Assembly: GCF_024139115.2 (NCBI RefSeq)
Contig: NC_085141.1
Location: 246,930,096 to 246,994,095 of the forward strand
DNA: 64,000 nt
Direction of reading: 5' to 3'
DNA from: Armigeres subalbatus
Taxonomy: Eukaryota > Arthropoda > Insecta > Diptera > Culicidae
Shown piece by piece: positions 45,001 to 54,130 of the stretch; position 1 is the first letter of the stretch, and the number at the start of each line of letters is the position of its first letter. Below the pieces are notes generated by a model that saw only the letters and a list, made by a program, of their open reading frames with translations, searched no databases and was not told where the DNA came from. Position numbers and translations under genes: made by a program.

Positions 45001-46036
45001 GAAAACACCTAGCATTTATTAGGAAATTTGAATTTCCGAGTTTTGTTCAGACCAATGGCATGTTTAAATGATTTGTAATGATGTAACATGCTTTTTAGGT
45101 ACCAATATATTAATTATTATCCAACGTTTTCCTTGTGGAAATGACGCGATTCTTCAGGTTGTCCATATTACCCCAAGCCCCGTACACGCTCTCTTGGACC
45201 ATGATTGTTGATGGAATCAAATCATAAATTCCCAGAAATACTATACCAATAAATAATCAATCAAATTATAAATACTATACCATCAAATGATGATTTTACC
45301 TTGCGATTCTTAAGAACTTACTTCCCATCTGGTTAAATCAAGCCTCGTTGAACATCTTCGCATGTTCTACTTACGTTGGCATATATCTGAATGTTCTACT
45401 CACGTCAGGTTCTTTCCTTCCTCTAAAGAACAAACTCATATGCTCCCAGTCGCCGACGTGGCTGCCAAACTCCTTTTTCGTTCCCAGACACATGCCGAAT
45501 ATGAGGGGAATCGGCCATGGTCCCAGCGGTCCCAGGTTGACCGTGCATATCACTTTACCCTGAAACAAGACCAAGTTTGCATATGTTGCTTTCCCATGGA
45601 ACCAACGTTACCTGGCTGTACGGATAAAACATCCAGTAGGTGACATGAAAATGTGGGTACTCGTTCGAGTCCTCTCCGTTCTGAATGGCGATGTCGTCTC
45701 GACGCTCGGTGATCGTTTCCCAATCATCCGACTCGTTGTCGCTGCTGCTGTTGTCTTCTTCGTCTGCGTCCTCGGCTCGGCCCTCGATACTGTGATCGAA
45801 CAACAGCCCCTCCGTGCTGGGGCTGTCGGTGCTGTCCTCAGTGGTTTGCACGCTCGGAGGATCGATAATCGAGATTCCCCGCCGACGTCGTCGTTTTCGT
45901 ATCAGGCGTATGCTCTTTTCAATTTTGTTGATGTCTGGCTTCAGTTCTGGCTGCAGTTCGAAGATGTTCTTGTGAACTGGCACGTACTGCGGCTGGCGTT
46001 TATAACCGATGCGGTCGATTGAATTGTATACGACTT
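36005..46036 (-). CDS. Vps62-domain protein, last three exons
   Basis: Minus-strand exons: 45612-46036, 45404-45559 and 36005-36547, in phase (acceptor of the first leaves two bases; the others join at phase 0), giving about 373 visible residues. The first exon has a basic stretch (LIRKRRRRRG) and an acidic one (EDADEEDNSSSDNES). Then comes the Vps62/DUF946 domain: YWMFYPYSQ, VNLGPLGPWPIPLIFG, HVGDWEHMSLFFRG, FAAEGSHGLW and DVNGFGTPWTTW. The Vps62 name comes from yeast sorting genes; the insect role is unknown. An AATAAA on minus at about 35568 gives a 3' UTR of some 440 bases. The 8.8 kb intron (36548-45403) holds many transposons. Upstream coding exon(s) with the start codon are not found. 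Confidence 0.82.
38252..38337. mobile_element. 86-bp hairpin MITE
   Basis: Inverted halves CTATACTGCCGTGAATCGCA and its complement, then TGTCCCAT / ATGGGACA, with about 15 bases of loop. TA on both ends fits a TA target. Confidence 0.7.
38380..38564. mobile_element. 185-bp TA-flanked MITE
   Basis: Ends GGGGAAATGACGGCTT and its complement, inner arms with TTTTGTTCTATTATT and AATAATAGAACAAAA, and TA at 38378-38379 and 38565-38566. Confidence 0.8.
38612..39304. mobile_element. 693-bp TA-flanked MITE with ~300-bp arms
   Basis: Ends begin GGGTGGCTCAAA / complement (GAGTGGCTCAAA), with TA at 38610-38611 and 39305-39306. The arms match over about 300 bases (for example GGACAAAATTTCAGCCAAAT against ATTTGGCTGAAATTTTGTCC). 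The end sequence is shared with the element at 46392-47143. No ORF. Confidence 0.85.
39548..39796 (-). mobile_element. tRNA-derived SINE (Feilai-like), minus
   Basis: On minus: GGGCCCTCCTTAGCCGTGCG with an A box, then the B box GGTTCAATTCCC, then a unique body. It matches the SINE at 59948-60234 over most of its length but lacks the 3' end. It interrupts the R1-like relic between RT start and thumb. Confidence 0.8.
40601..40736. repeat. Inverted-repeat fragment related to 55176-55252
   Basis: It contains TTTTCATAGTAATCTATATG and GACGAATACTTTTG, the core of the small CACTGATG-ended MITE at 55176-55252. The ends are eroded. Confidence 0.4.
40737..41115. repeat. ~150-bp tandem repeat, 2.6 units
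   Basis: Units start near 40737, 40888 and 41034. Each has an AATARCTGTT start, a CCCTGGAGTATR middle, a RTCTATAYGC part and a TTTGAAAATGR...TTTTCAATCC end. Units differ by about a quarter of their bases. Not recognised as a named satellite. Confidence 0.65.
41117..41250 (+). repeat. SINE 3' fragment
   Basis: CATGATATACAAATGCAGAA through CAGTTAATAACTGTTGAACC matches the body and tail of the SINE at 59948-60234. The tRNA-like head is missing. Confidence 0.65.
41540..43200 (-). mobile_element. RTE-like LINE relic in the large intron
   Basis: High to low: endonuclease end (43050-42900, IDHVLIDGKFF, ANIYSDHYLV), linker (EIKEETGRLKKNQSPWVNQL), RT start (42720-42600, YPIYKKGYKLECSNYR), a SINE, RT core (42260-42030, ERSTTDQVFAARQILRK, NHLFIDFKAAYDTIDRDQLW) and tail (41770-41560, YKTLIRSVVIYGHETWT). 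Frames shift repeatedly and the segment with the ADD box is missing. Confidence 0.7.
42335..42588 (+). mobile_element. tRNA-like SINE inserted in LINE
   Basis: GATGGCGAGTTCGATTCTTG holds a B box. A body related to the Feilai-like SINEs (GGATTGGAAACATTGTCGAC) and a GAAGAAGAAGA tail follow. It splits the LINE RT between the region encoding NAYKV and the following part. Confidence 0.7.
43305..43470 (+). repeat. tRNA-like SINE unit
   Basis: GCTTAGTAGGGAAAGCACCT resembles an A box region and GGGATCAAAGCCC a B box, followed by ACCGAAGGGGCAGTTACCCT and a tail ending CATAATCAAGTTTCAGACAT. The same unit is present in both duplicated blocks. Confidence 0.5.
43471..45403. other. Intron sequence, no feature recognised
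   Basis: AT-rich intron of the Vps62-type gene. I see no ORF of note and no named repeat, only homopolymer runs and a donor-proximal region at its right edge. Confidence 0.5.
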
Positions 46037-46391
46037 CTGTAAATAGAAAAGAACGGGTTATGTTATAATTGCAATAATTTTGCCCACATATACATAATCT
46101 CCTATATTAGTTTTTTTAAAGCCCTGGGTTTACTTTGCTCAGAGTGTTTTAACGCTATGAATACCGAAATCAGAATTGAGGGTGAATATAAAAATCAAAT
46201 CGATATTTCCGATGACCGATCAGGGATCTCTTACGCATCTAATATACTTTTATTCTAGTGTTTCATTTTTATTTTTTAACAATAGAGAATGCATTCACGT
46301 ACAACCCAGCACACGTGCTTAATAGTTGCCAAACTACCACATGGAAGTGCATTGGAGAGTGGGACTCCTCCAGTCTGGTAACTGGCCATTA
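46037..46391 (-). other. Intron upstream of the first visible Vps62 exon
   Basis: Non-coding, ending at the acceptor TTTACAG on the minus strand. No coding exon was recognised upstream in the remaining sequence. Confidence 0.5.
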
Positions 46392-47143
46392 GGGTGGTTC
46401 AAAAAATCGATTTTGCTCCACAGTGCTCATCTGATTCTTTATCGTGTTCTGAGTGTCCTCTGAAAATTTGAGCTCATTTGGATTAAAACTGATTTAGCAC
46501 AAGCCGTTTCAAGTTTGCATGCAAATTAGTATGGGGAAATTTATTTTTTCATTATACTGATAATGACGCTTCCTCATTAAGCGCAGGTTAAAAGAAAACC
46601 TACATAGCTAGAAGGAATACTCAACAGCTTTCACCCAACGAAAACCGCATGTTGATTAATCGCCCCAATAATTAGTAATCGATTTTAAGACAGGATGCGA
46701 ATCTTTAGTCATGATCGTTAAACTTCTTTGAGGGCATCACTGAAATGTGCAGTGCAACATAGTAGCCTGAATTTGTGTGTGCTATCTTTCGCGCCACGAG
46801 CAGCAATGTTGCCTGTTGAGGAGTTATGCAATTACCACGGTATACATTAAATTCGATTACTAATTATTGGAACAATTAATTAAGATGCGGTTTTCGTTGA
46901 GTGAAAGGTCTTGAGTTTTCCTTTTAGCTAGGTAGGTTTTCTTTTAACCTGCGCTTAATGAGGAAGCGTCATTATCAGTAGAATGAAAAAATAAATTTCC
47001 CCATACTAATTTGCATGCAAACTTGAAACGGCTTGTGCTAAATCAGTTTTGATCCAAATGAGTTCAAATTTTCAGAGGACACTCAGAACATGATAAAGAA
47101 TCAGATGAGCGCTGTGGAGCAAAATCAATTTTTTGAACCACCC
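46392..47143. mobile_element. 752-bp TA-flanked MITE with ~250-bp arms
   Basis: Ends GGGTGGTTCAAAAAATCGAT / complement, TA at 46390-46391 and 47144-47145. The arms are highly similar (for example ATTAGTATGGGGAAATTTAT against its complement). The flanks repeat CTGGCCAT on both sides, so the site may have held a short tandem repeat. Same end family as 38612-39304. Confidence 0.87.
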
Positions 47144-48024
47144 TACTGGCCATACCTACTCACCTTGGGCCCCACCATCGTTTCCCAGCATTACTTCTGG
47201 GCGATAGGCAGTACTTACTGCACTCACTCATTCACACTTACACAGGCTTACTTGCACTTGCACTTGCACTTACTCTGCACTCCTCTGTCATGCCTCGAGG
47301 TGTAGATAGCGATAGTTACCAACAGTTCTACACTATGAGCAGTCCATACTCACACCTATGCGCTTATTCTTCTGCCATGCCTTTAGCTGGCGACTGCGGT
47401 TGCCACCCGCTGAGACTCTCTTACCTCGGCATGTGCAGACCACTTATTAACTTCCTCGCGCTAGCCCTTCCGCTTCAATAATAACAAGTTAGTCATGCAT
47501 GTCGACTGCTCCTCGGCGTGCTAGATATTATGCTGGCTCCAGGCAATCTGAATGGTTGGAGTCGAAACCGCGTTCCACTTCTCCACCGCTTTGCACGACC
47601 TCTGGTTGAGGGTACTGGGGTTGTGTCTTGACCGCAAACGTCTATCATTGCCTCCTCCTCGCGTCAAAACGAGGACATCGAACAGTATGTGCTCTGCATT
47701 TTCATCATCCCAGGTGGGCAGTCAGGGCAGTCGGGGTTTTGCGCGTGCCTAAACTTGTGGAGGTACTGTCGGAAGCAGCCGTGGCCTAACAGGAATTGTG
47801 TCAGATGGAAGTGCGCTTCCCCATGGAGTCCCCCACCCAGCTCGATATGTCGTCTTCCCCTCTTGAACACAAAGCCTTCTTGCACGCAAAGTCGACATGC
47901 CTTCCGGTGGTCAGCTTGTCGTCTATTATGACCTCAAGGAGCTTAAAACTCGGTTTTCATGTGATCGCGACTTCACCCACATGAATCACTGCATGTTGAA
48001 CCGACTTGCGGTTGTTGATGATAA

Positions 48025-48751
48025 CTACCTCCGTCTTATGTTGTGCGAGCTCCAGGCCTCTAGCGCCCATCCAATCCGCCACTGAAACCGACGATTTTGA
48101 CACCAGGACGGAATTTCAGTTTCACATATATATCGGGCCCAGTATTGAACTTGTGATAGGAACGCTTTTCTGACCGGCATCGGTCTTTTATAATAGTACT
48201 CTGTTCTGGAAATAGTTTTCCAAAATCCGGTACGGGCCCACCGGCAGGCTAAGCGGTGTAGCAACAGCGCGCAACAGGCGCTGTTGAATGCATTCTTCAC
48301 ATCCAGTGTCACTAACGCGCAGTATCGAATACCTCGCCTTTTCCGTTGGATCACTATCTCAGCAGTCTTTACCACCAATGTGGATTTATGCTTGCAAAAA
48401 CTAAATTGATTGCTTGACAGGTCGTCCGTATCCTCTGAGTACGTGGTCAGCCTGTTGAGGATGATCCTCTCCAGCAACTTGCCCGTCATGACAATTAGAC
48501 AGATTGGTCTGTACGCCGAGGGGTTGCCATGCGGCTTCCCGGCCTTCGGCCTTCCATCTATCGGGAAACGGAAAACTACACTCATCGAGGCATCTCTGCA
48601 TTGCTAGCCTAAACATGTTCGCTACGATTCCTGCCTTGAGAGCGCTGTTCGGAACTCCATCAGGCCCCGGAGCTTTGTTCGTTACCAGGGATTGGGCCAC
48701 CGAGGGTAGTTCTGCGTTCGTCACCGGAGCCACCATTTCGGCCGCACCCAA
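48025..48751 (-). pseudogene. R1-like RT fragment
   Basis: Motifs PGPDGVPNSALK (48680), GNPSAYRPICLIVMTGKLLE (48500), NQFSFCKHKSTLV (48390) and ALVTLDVKNAFNSA (48310, carrying the first catalytic aspartate). The region then jumps to thumb sequence, so the ADD box is lost. Two frames are needed. Confidence 0.75.
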
Positions 48752-49027
48752 AACACTGTGTGGTGCAGGAGACTAGGGACTTGTGGCTCGGAACGGGAAG
48801 AGTACCTCGATAATCCTCGCCAACCTATCTGTGGACCGTTCGGGTGCTGAAGAGCTTTTGGTATTGGTCATCACAATCCTGCGGGTGTCTTTCCATGGAT
48901 TCGCGTTGGCACCTTTGCATAGGTTGTCGGAACACGCTCTCTTGCTTCTCTTAATGGGCTTGTTATGGGCCAGTTTCGCCGACGGAAGCACTTCACACAT
49001 CACGTTGCATCCTTCGTCTAGCCTTAA

Positions 49028-49108
49028 GGTCACTCCTCACGGAATCCAAGTTTCAAAGCACTTTGAAAACGCGAGCACTTTGAAACTTGGATTCCGTGAG
49101 GAGTGACC
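49028..49108. mobile_element. 81-bp hairpin MITE with TTAA duplication
   Basis: Nearly perfect inverted halves GGTCACTCCTCACGGAATCC / complement, loop about 13 bases, flanked by TTAA at 49024-49027 and 49109-49112. The sister LINE lacks it at this place (ATTGAGGCAGG near 40305). TTAA is the piggyBac-type target. Confidence 0.87.
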
Positions 49109-49777
49109 TTAAGGCAGGTTGATCGAAGGGTTGCAATTCCGGACTCCACCAATATACCGGGTGTCTGCCATTACTCGGCAGGGCTTTCCTCGGTATGGTG
49201 GCATCTCACGCGCGTGGTAGGACCTGACAGGGATCCCCCGATTTCGGATGCTGCATACCATTCTTGATCTTAAAGCGAATTGCTAAATGACCACTATGTG
49301 TGTTGCCCTCATCCACCCTGCAGTTCATATCTAGTGCCAGACCAGGAATAACAAACGTTACGTCTATATACGACTCAACCCCTCGGAATGTGCTAGTGGA
49401 ACTATCATTGACTTGCACTGCGTCGAGCGTCGCAAGCGCCTCATGTAACGCTTGACCCCTGCGATTGGTGAAGCGGCGCCCAAGCGTTTAAGTCTCCCGC
49501 TATGACAAACGGTTTCCGACCCACTATTTCGGACGATGGCCTGTCGATCATTTGGTTGAACTGTTCTAATGGCCACCTTGGTGGGGCATAGCAGCTACAG
49601 TACAATACACCATTGATCTTGGCTATCGCGATACCTTCAGCGAAGGAGTGTACCTCTTGGACCGGTTACCGTTTCGTCGTGCAAATATCCGCCCTAGACC
49701 CATGCGCACCCCAATTGGCGACACAGGTTGCTACGGTCTGGGCCCTTACAGTCATGGGACTTATGTCCGGACGCTAA

Positions 49778-49938
49778 GGTCCGATGTCCACGTAGCGGTT
49801 TGTCGCGTCCACGCAAGGTACCTAGAATCAAATGGGGTAATTCACACGTATACGTGTGCACGACTGAATTGATAATGGTTACACTGCGTGGACGCGGCGT
49901 GCACGCAGCTTGAAAAAACGCTACGTGGGCATCGGCCC
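49778..49938. mobile_element. 161-bp PIF/Harbinger-like MITE, second copy
   Basis: Matches 3987-4153 with the same ends (GATGTCCACGTAGCG / CGCTACGTGGGCATC). Flanked by TAA (49775-49777) and TCA (49939-49941), a damaged 3-bp duplication. Interrupts ORF1 of the R1-like relic. Confidence 0.82.
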
Positions 49939-50296
49939 TCAGTATCTATAGCACCTATCCACTGACGATGGCTTATTGGGCATACTGACCAACCGATCTT
50001 TACCTTCCCTCGCTTCAGAACATTCTTGAGTTCCGCAACCAGTACCCTGAAGTAGGCTACCTGCGTGCCAGAGGGTCTGTCTCTTAGGCGTACAGAGGCT
50101 TTATCCACCTCTACACCGCACTGCGATTTGACGGCAGAGGCCAAGTGTCCCAGTGCTGAAAGTTTATCGGCTACTCGCATCGATTAAGGCACAAAGCCTC
50201 ACCTCTGTCCTTGATTTTCTTTGCGGTTCGAGATGCGTTCGACTTTCGCTTTACCCTACTGACCAGCTTCCAGGGATTTTCGGTCCCTTGTGCCCG

Positions 50297-50680
50297 GCGA
50301 CTTATTTATTACCAGCCTAAGGTCGGAGTGGCCTGTGCAATACATAAAAGTCTTCTCCATTCAGCTCGGTCCATGGCTGCACTTCGCCAACCACGCAGTC
50401 TGCGGAGGGTCCGAAAATCGTTTTTAATCTGATCGATCCACCTTGCCCGCTGTACACCTCGCCTTCTTGTTCCCGTCGGATCGTTGTTGAGCACCATTTT
50501 AACCGGATTACTGTCCGACATTCTGGCTACGTGCCCGGCCCACTGCACTCTTCTGATTTTCGCGGTGTGAACGATGGATAGTTATCCCAACAGCTGATGC
50601 AACTCGTACCGTCCGCCATTTGCACCCCACCATAGATGGTACGCAGCACGCATTATTTTCTAGTTAGTTATTTTCTCGGG
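50297..50680 (-). mobile_element. RTE-like LINE tail inserted in R1-like ORF1
   Basis: On minus: QWAGHVARMSDSNPVKMVLN and RRGVQRARWIDQIKNDFRTL, the basic tail after the RT in RTE-like LINEs. It lies between two parts of ORF1 (GACCAGCTTCCAGGG and GCGTTTGGCCTTTATGG) that are closer together in the relic at about 1960-2130. It is a short 5'-truncated insertion. Confidence 0.7.
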
Positions 50681-50900
50681 TTGATGCCTTTCGGGCTCCA
50701 ATGCACCACGGTCTGCACCGTTCGGATAGCGTTTGGCCTTTATGGTCGCGCGTCATTTGGCTTTGCTTTGATAGCCTACGCCGGATTGCTGCCTGCGCCG
50801 TTTCGAGTTAGTCGCAGTTTTTTTCTCGTTGGCTGTCAGGGCGAAACCAATTGCCTCTTGGGCCATAGTAGCACCATCAAGCAGATCTGCGAGCCATCAC

Positions 50901-52550
50901 CGTACCAATCACTATGTCATTCATGGTTACCAAAAATGCATCGCTTTTTCGTTTCGCTTTTTGACATTCCATCATTACACAAGTCTACCGCAGGCAGGTA
51001 TGGTATGTCATTTAGCGTTAATCTTTCACTCACCTCTACACACAATCACAAATTAGGCAACTGGACACGCCCTTCCAATATTTTCAATTTTGAATGTCCG
51101 TCGTATGGCTTCAGTTAGTGAAGAATTATGCTAATAGCAAACAGATAATTCATCAGTCAATCTTTCCCACAGATAGCAAATAATGCATAGCCGAGTATTT
51201 GTTTACATTCGGTTCGCATACGAATAAAATCGCAATTGAGTGGTGAGTGAGGATTCGGCAGAAAGGTTCAAAAAAGCTCCGCAAAACGAATCATTGAGTC
51301 TAAATTGAATCAAGATCCTGAGTCCAACTCAGTGTTTTCTGCTGCACTCACTACAAATCGGTTCATTCTCATCTCTCGATTCCTTTTCGCATTATCTGTG
51401 GTTTCGCTTATTCCTGCTGGGGGCACTCGGTAAGTATGAATCGCTTGTTGGTTCGCTGTTGGGTTGAATAACATTCATTTTGCAATCGTGCATTGCTTTC
51501 GTTTTGTCGGAAACATATCAACATATATTGGAATGACTCTCATGGTGATCCATAGCACCATTCAACAACGGTTGTCGTTTGCTGCTACACCGAAAATGCA
51601 GTTCACTGTGAGGCTTGCTTGGTGACACGTACTTATGCTGTGTCATGTTGGGGAGTGACATTCAAAATTCAAATTTCAGCTAGGTGACAGTTAGCTAACA
51701 TTCACGAAAATTTACGGGACTGGCACCAAGGAATTAGAAGACCTCGGTCTATTCTAGTATGTGTTTCATATTTTCACCACTTTAACGGGTGCTCCGGATC
51801 TTCACAAGAACCTTCGATAGCAATGCGAAAAAAATCTCGTCTATGTAGGAGTACGTCTGTGTTTTCTATGCTGGGGTACACTTTGCGATTACGAACATCG
51901 AAAAGCGTCACGAAATAATTATAGACTTTGTGCGTTAACGGGAAAAAGCACTGCCCTGGGTAATGCCGACGAAACGACGAAAAGACTATTGCTGTTCCTG
52001 CAGCAAACAAACCAGTGTAAAGAGAGAGCGAGAGGAAGTGTAAGAAGAAGCGTAGATGATATAGAGAAGATATTACGAGGCAAACAATGCAAAAATGTGA
52101 AACAAAAATCCGCATCCAACACGAATGCAGCCTCTGGTGTAAAATGTCGTAAATACACAAACAAACTACTGAAGGGCATGTCATTTCCATTTTTCATCGA
52201 TTTTGAACGTCATTATCGTGGATCTGACAGAGGTTCAACCTCATACAAAGAAAAATCACTTAAATATCGTTAATTAAAATCCAAAAAGGTACTTGAGTAC
52301 TCGGCCAGCCACTTAATGGACGACAGGTAATTTGTATTCGCGATGCTCTTGTGTTGCATTTGTAGTTCTCGATCTCTAAAATTGATTGAGAAAAATTCCG
52401 AGATTATTTGGTCACAAAGCAGAAAAGGGTTCGTCGCTTTAACAACGTAGAGGTCACTTGCATATTTGCATAATTGTATGGTCATATAAGTTAAAATACT
52501 GAGTTATCACGATAACCTAAGTTATTATGATATCTGTCCCCATGCATGTT
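50901..52550. other. No gene recognised
   Basis: Mixed-composition sequence. A 139-codon open stretch on minus (51774-52190) has no recognisable domain and a biased composition, and I do not call it a gene. The 5' exon of the Vps62-type gene could lie here but I cannot identify it. Confidence 0.4.
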
Positions 52551-54130
52551 TTTCAGGCAAAAATGGGCCGCCCAGGGGAAACGGCAGGTCGGGATTTTGA
52601 AAACTGTTCAGCAGCATAGAAGCATAAAAGCATATGGAGACGCATGGTACATTTACAGAACATGGTACAGAAAATTTCGGTTTACCAAATTCAATAAGAG
52701 TAAAACTTACCGATCATAAGAACTTCATAGCGGGAAGAAACCCATTGTTTACACAAACCCCTCAAGCCCTTGTGTATTATAATGGTTTGTTGCAGATGTT
52801 CTAGGTTCGCCAAATTGCTCCGGAGTTCAAATCAATTAATCTACCAGGTCAAGTCCGCCTGGTATCGAACCAAAATCAACCCAGCATGCCCATACAAGCC
52901 CATAGATCACTTGCGTATTATGTGTAGTCCAAATTATTCTGATGCAGATGTTTTAGATTCTCCACATTGTTCTGGAATGGTTGACCTCGACGCTCCGGAG
53001 ACACCGACGTCACCAGCACGGTCGAACAAATCGTTCCCGTCGAACAGTTCAACGTCTTCGGCACCCCGCCGAAGAAACCTACGTCTTCGGCGCCCCGCCG
53101 GAAAGCTCACCATCTTCGGCACGTCGCCTGAAAAGTGTGCGTCTTCGGCACCCCGCCGGAAAGCCCTCCGTCTTCGGCACCCGCTGGAATCCCGCCATCG
53201 CACAGTGTTTTCTAACCCAGGAATTCGTGATCAAAAAAGTTTTGGCCATGAAAAGTGGATTTTAGAGTCTCAGTGACTTCGGAGAAAAGTTTCAGTATGT
53301 TAAGCTCCATATTTTAGAAAAAATTTTTTTTTTGACTAATCCCCCTAAAAGTGAGATAGAACTTCTCTTTCCTCCAAATATGAAGATACATCAGTGGTGT
53401 CTTTGAGAAAGTTGTAGAAAAAGTTTCTACGAAAAATTTTGCTATATAAACTTTATTTCTATCTCCTATAGAAGTCTAGATATGGGTCGTTATTTATGAA
53501 CGACCACCAAAAATCAGGTTTTCCAAGATACTTTCGTCAATATATTTTTTAGATTTTTCAAATGTTCTACAAAGATGTCCGCGGCGATAAAAAAAACATG
53601 AACCTTTCAAAGACAGTTTCTTCTTATTTTCAATATTGACGAAGTTATTGACGATTTTCGGTTCAAAAATGAGCATTTTGACATTAACTGCATACATGTA
53701 GGGGCAAAATGGGGCAGAATTTTATTTAGGTAATGGAAAGTATAACTCATGCACTAATGGTTGCATTGCAACATATATGTGACATAGCTTGACATAAGTG
53801 CCGTATGAACATCTTTTTCTTCTTCTTCTTGTTATATATAAAAATGAATTGGTCTGTATTGTGCATAACTAAGAAACGGCTGGATAGATTTTCTTCATTT
53901 CTTCAGCAAATTTGTTTATCAACATGTCCGACGGATTTACAGAATATTTTCTCATGTAAAAATCTCGACTAAAATTGGAAAAAATATGAAAAATTGAAAA
54001 TAAAATTTGTATGGAAATTTTAAAAAGGTAGATCACAACACGCATTCTCGCCTACTGTGTAGGACAACGTCTGCAGGGTCATATTTAGTCTTTACACTTA
54101 CGCCAGACCTATGATTTAGCCAAATACAAA
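52551..54130 (+). repeat. Left arm of a 7.2 kb imperfect inverted repeat
   Basis: Begins CAGGCAAAAATGGGCC. Pairs with 58000-59709 in reverse complement: for example ATGGGTCGTTATTTATGAAC (53482) against GTTCATAAATAACGACCCAT (58600), and TACATGTAGGGGCAAAATGG (53694) against CCATTTTGCCCCTACATGTA (58392). Identity is about 80-90 per cent in the best stretches, with gaps. Confidence 0.85.
52981..53230 (+). repeat. Tandem repeat GTCTTCGGCACCCCGCCGGA
   Basis: About seven imperfect units of 21-36 bases built around CGTCTTCGGCACCCCGCCG. It lies in an open stretch (52770-53276) that reads SSAPRRR and LRLRRPAGK repeats. GC-rich compared with surroundings and not present in the opposite arm. No known gene. 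Confidence 0.7.

Larger units (their letters stand above)
47146..50900 (-). mobile_element. R1-like LINE relic upstream of the Vps62 gene
   Basis: High to low: ORF1 N-terminal region (about 50900-50690), ORF1 body (50290-49842), endonuclease (49576-49206), linker (49033-48773), RT (48751-48025), thumb and Cys/His domain (47990-47664), 3' UTR (to 47146). It is the most complete of the three relics but has an inner gap around the RT ADD box and an inserted LINE tail and two MITEs. Confidence 0.75.

Noticed and set aside
50636..51118. 160-codon open stretch on plus
   Set aside because: It overlaps the minus-strand R1-like ORF1 region and reads as its opposite-strand shadow.
51774..52190. 139-codon open stretch on minus with hydrophobic segments
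   Set aside because: No recognisable domain, odd composition, and an overlapping open stretch on the other strand. Not enough to call a gene.
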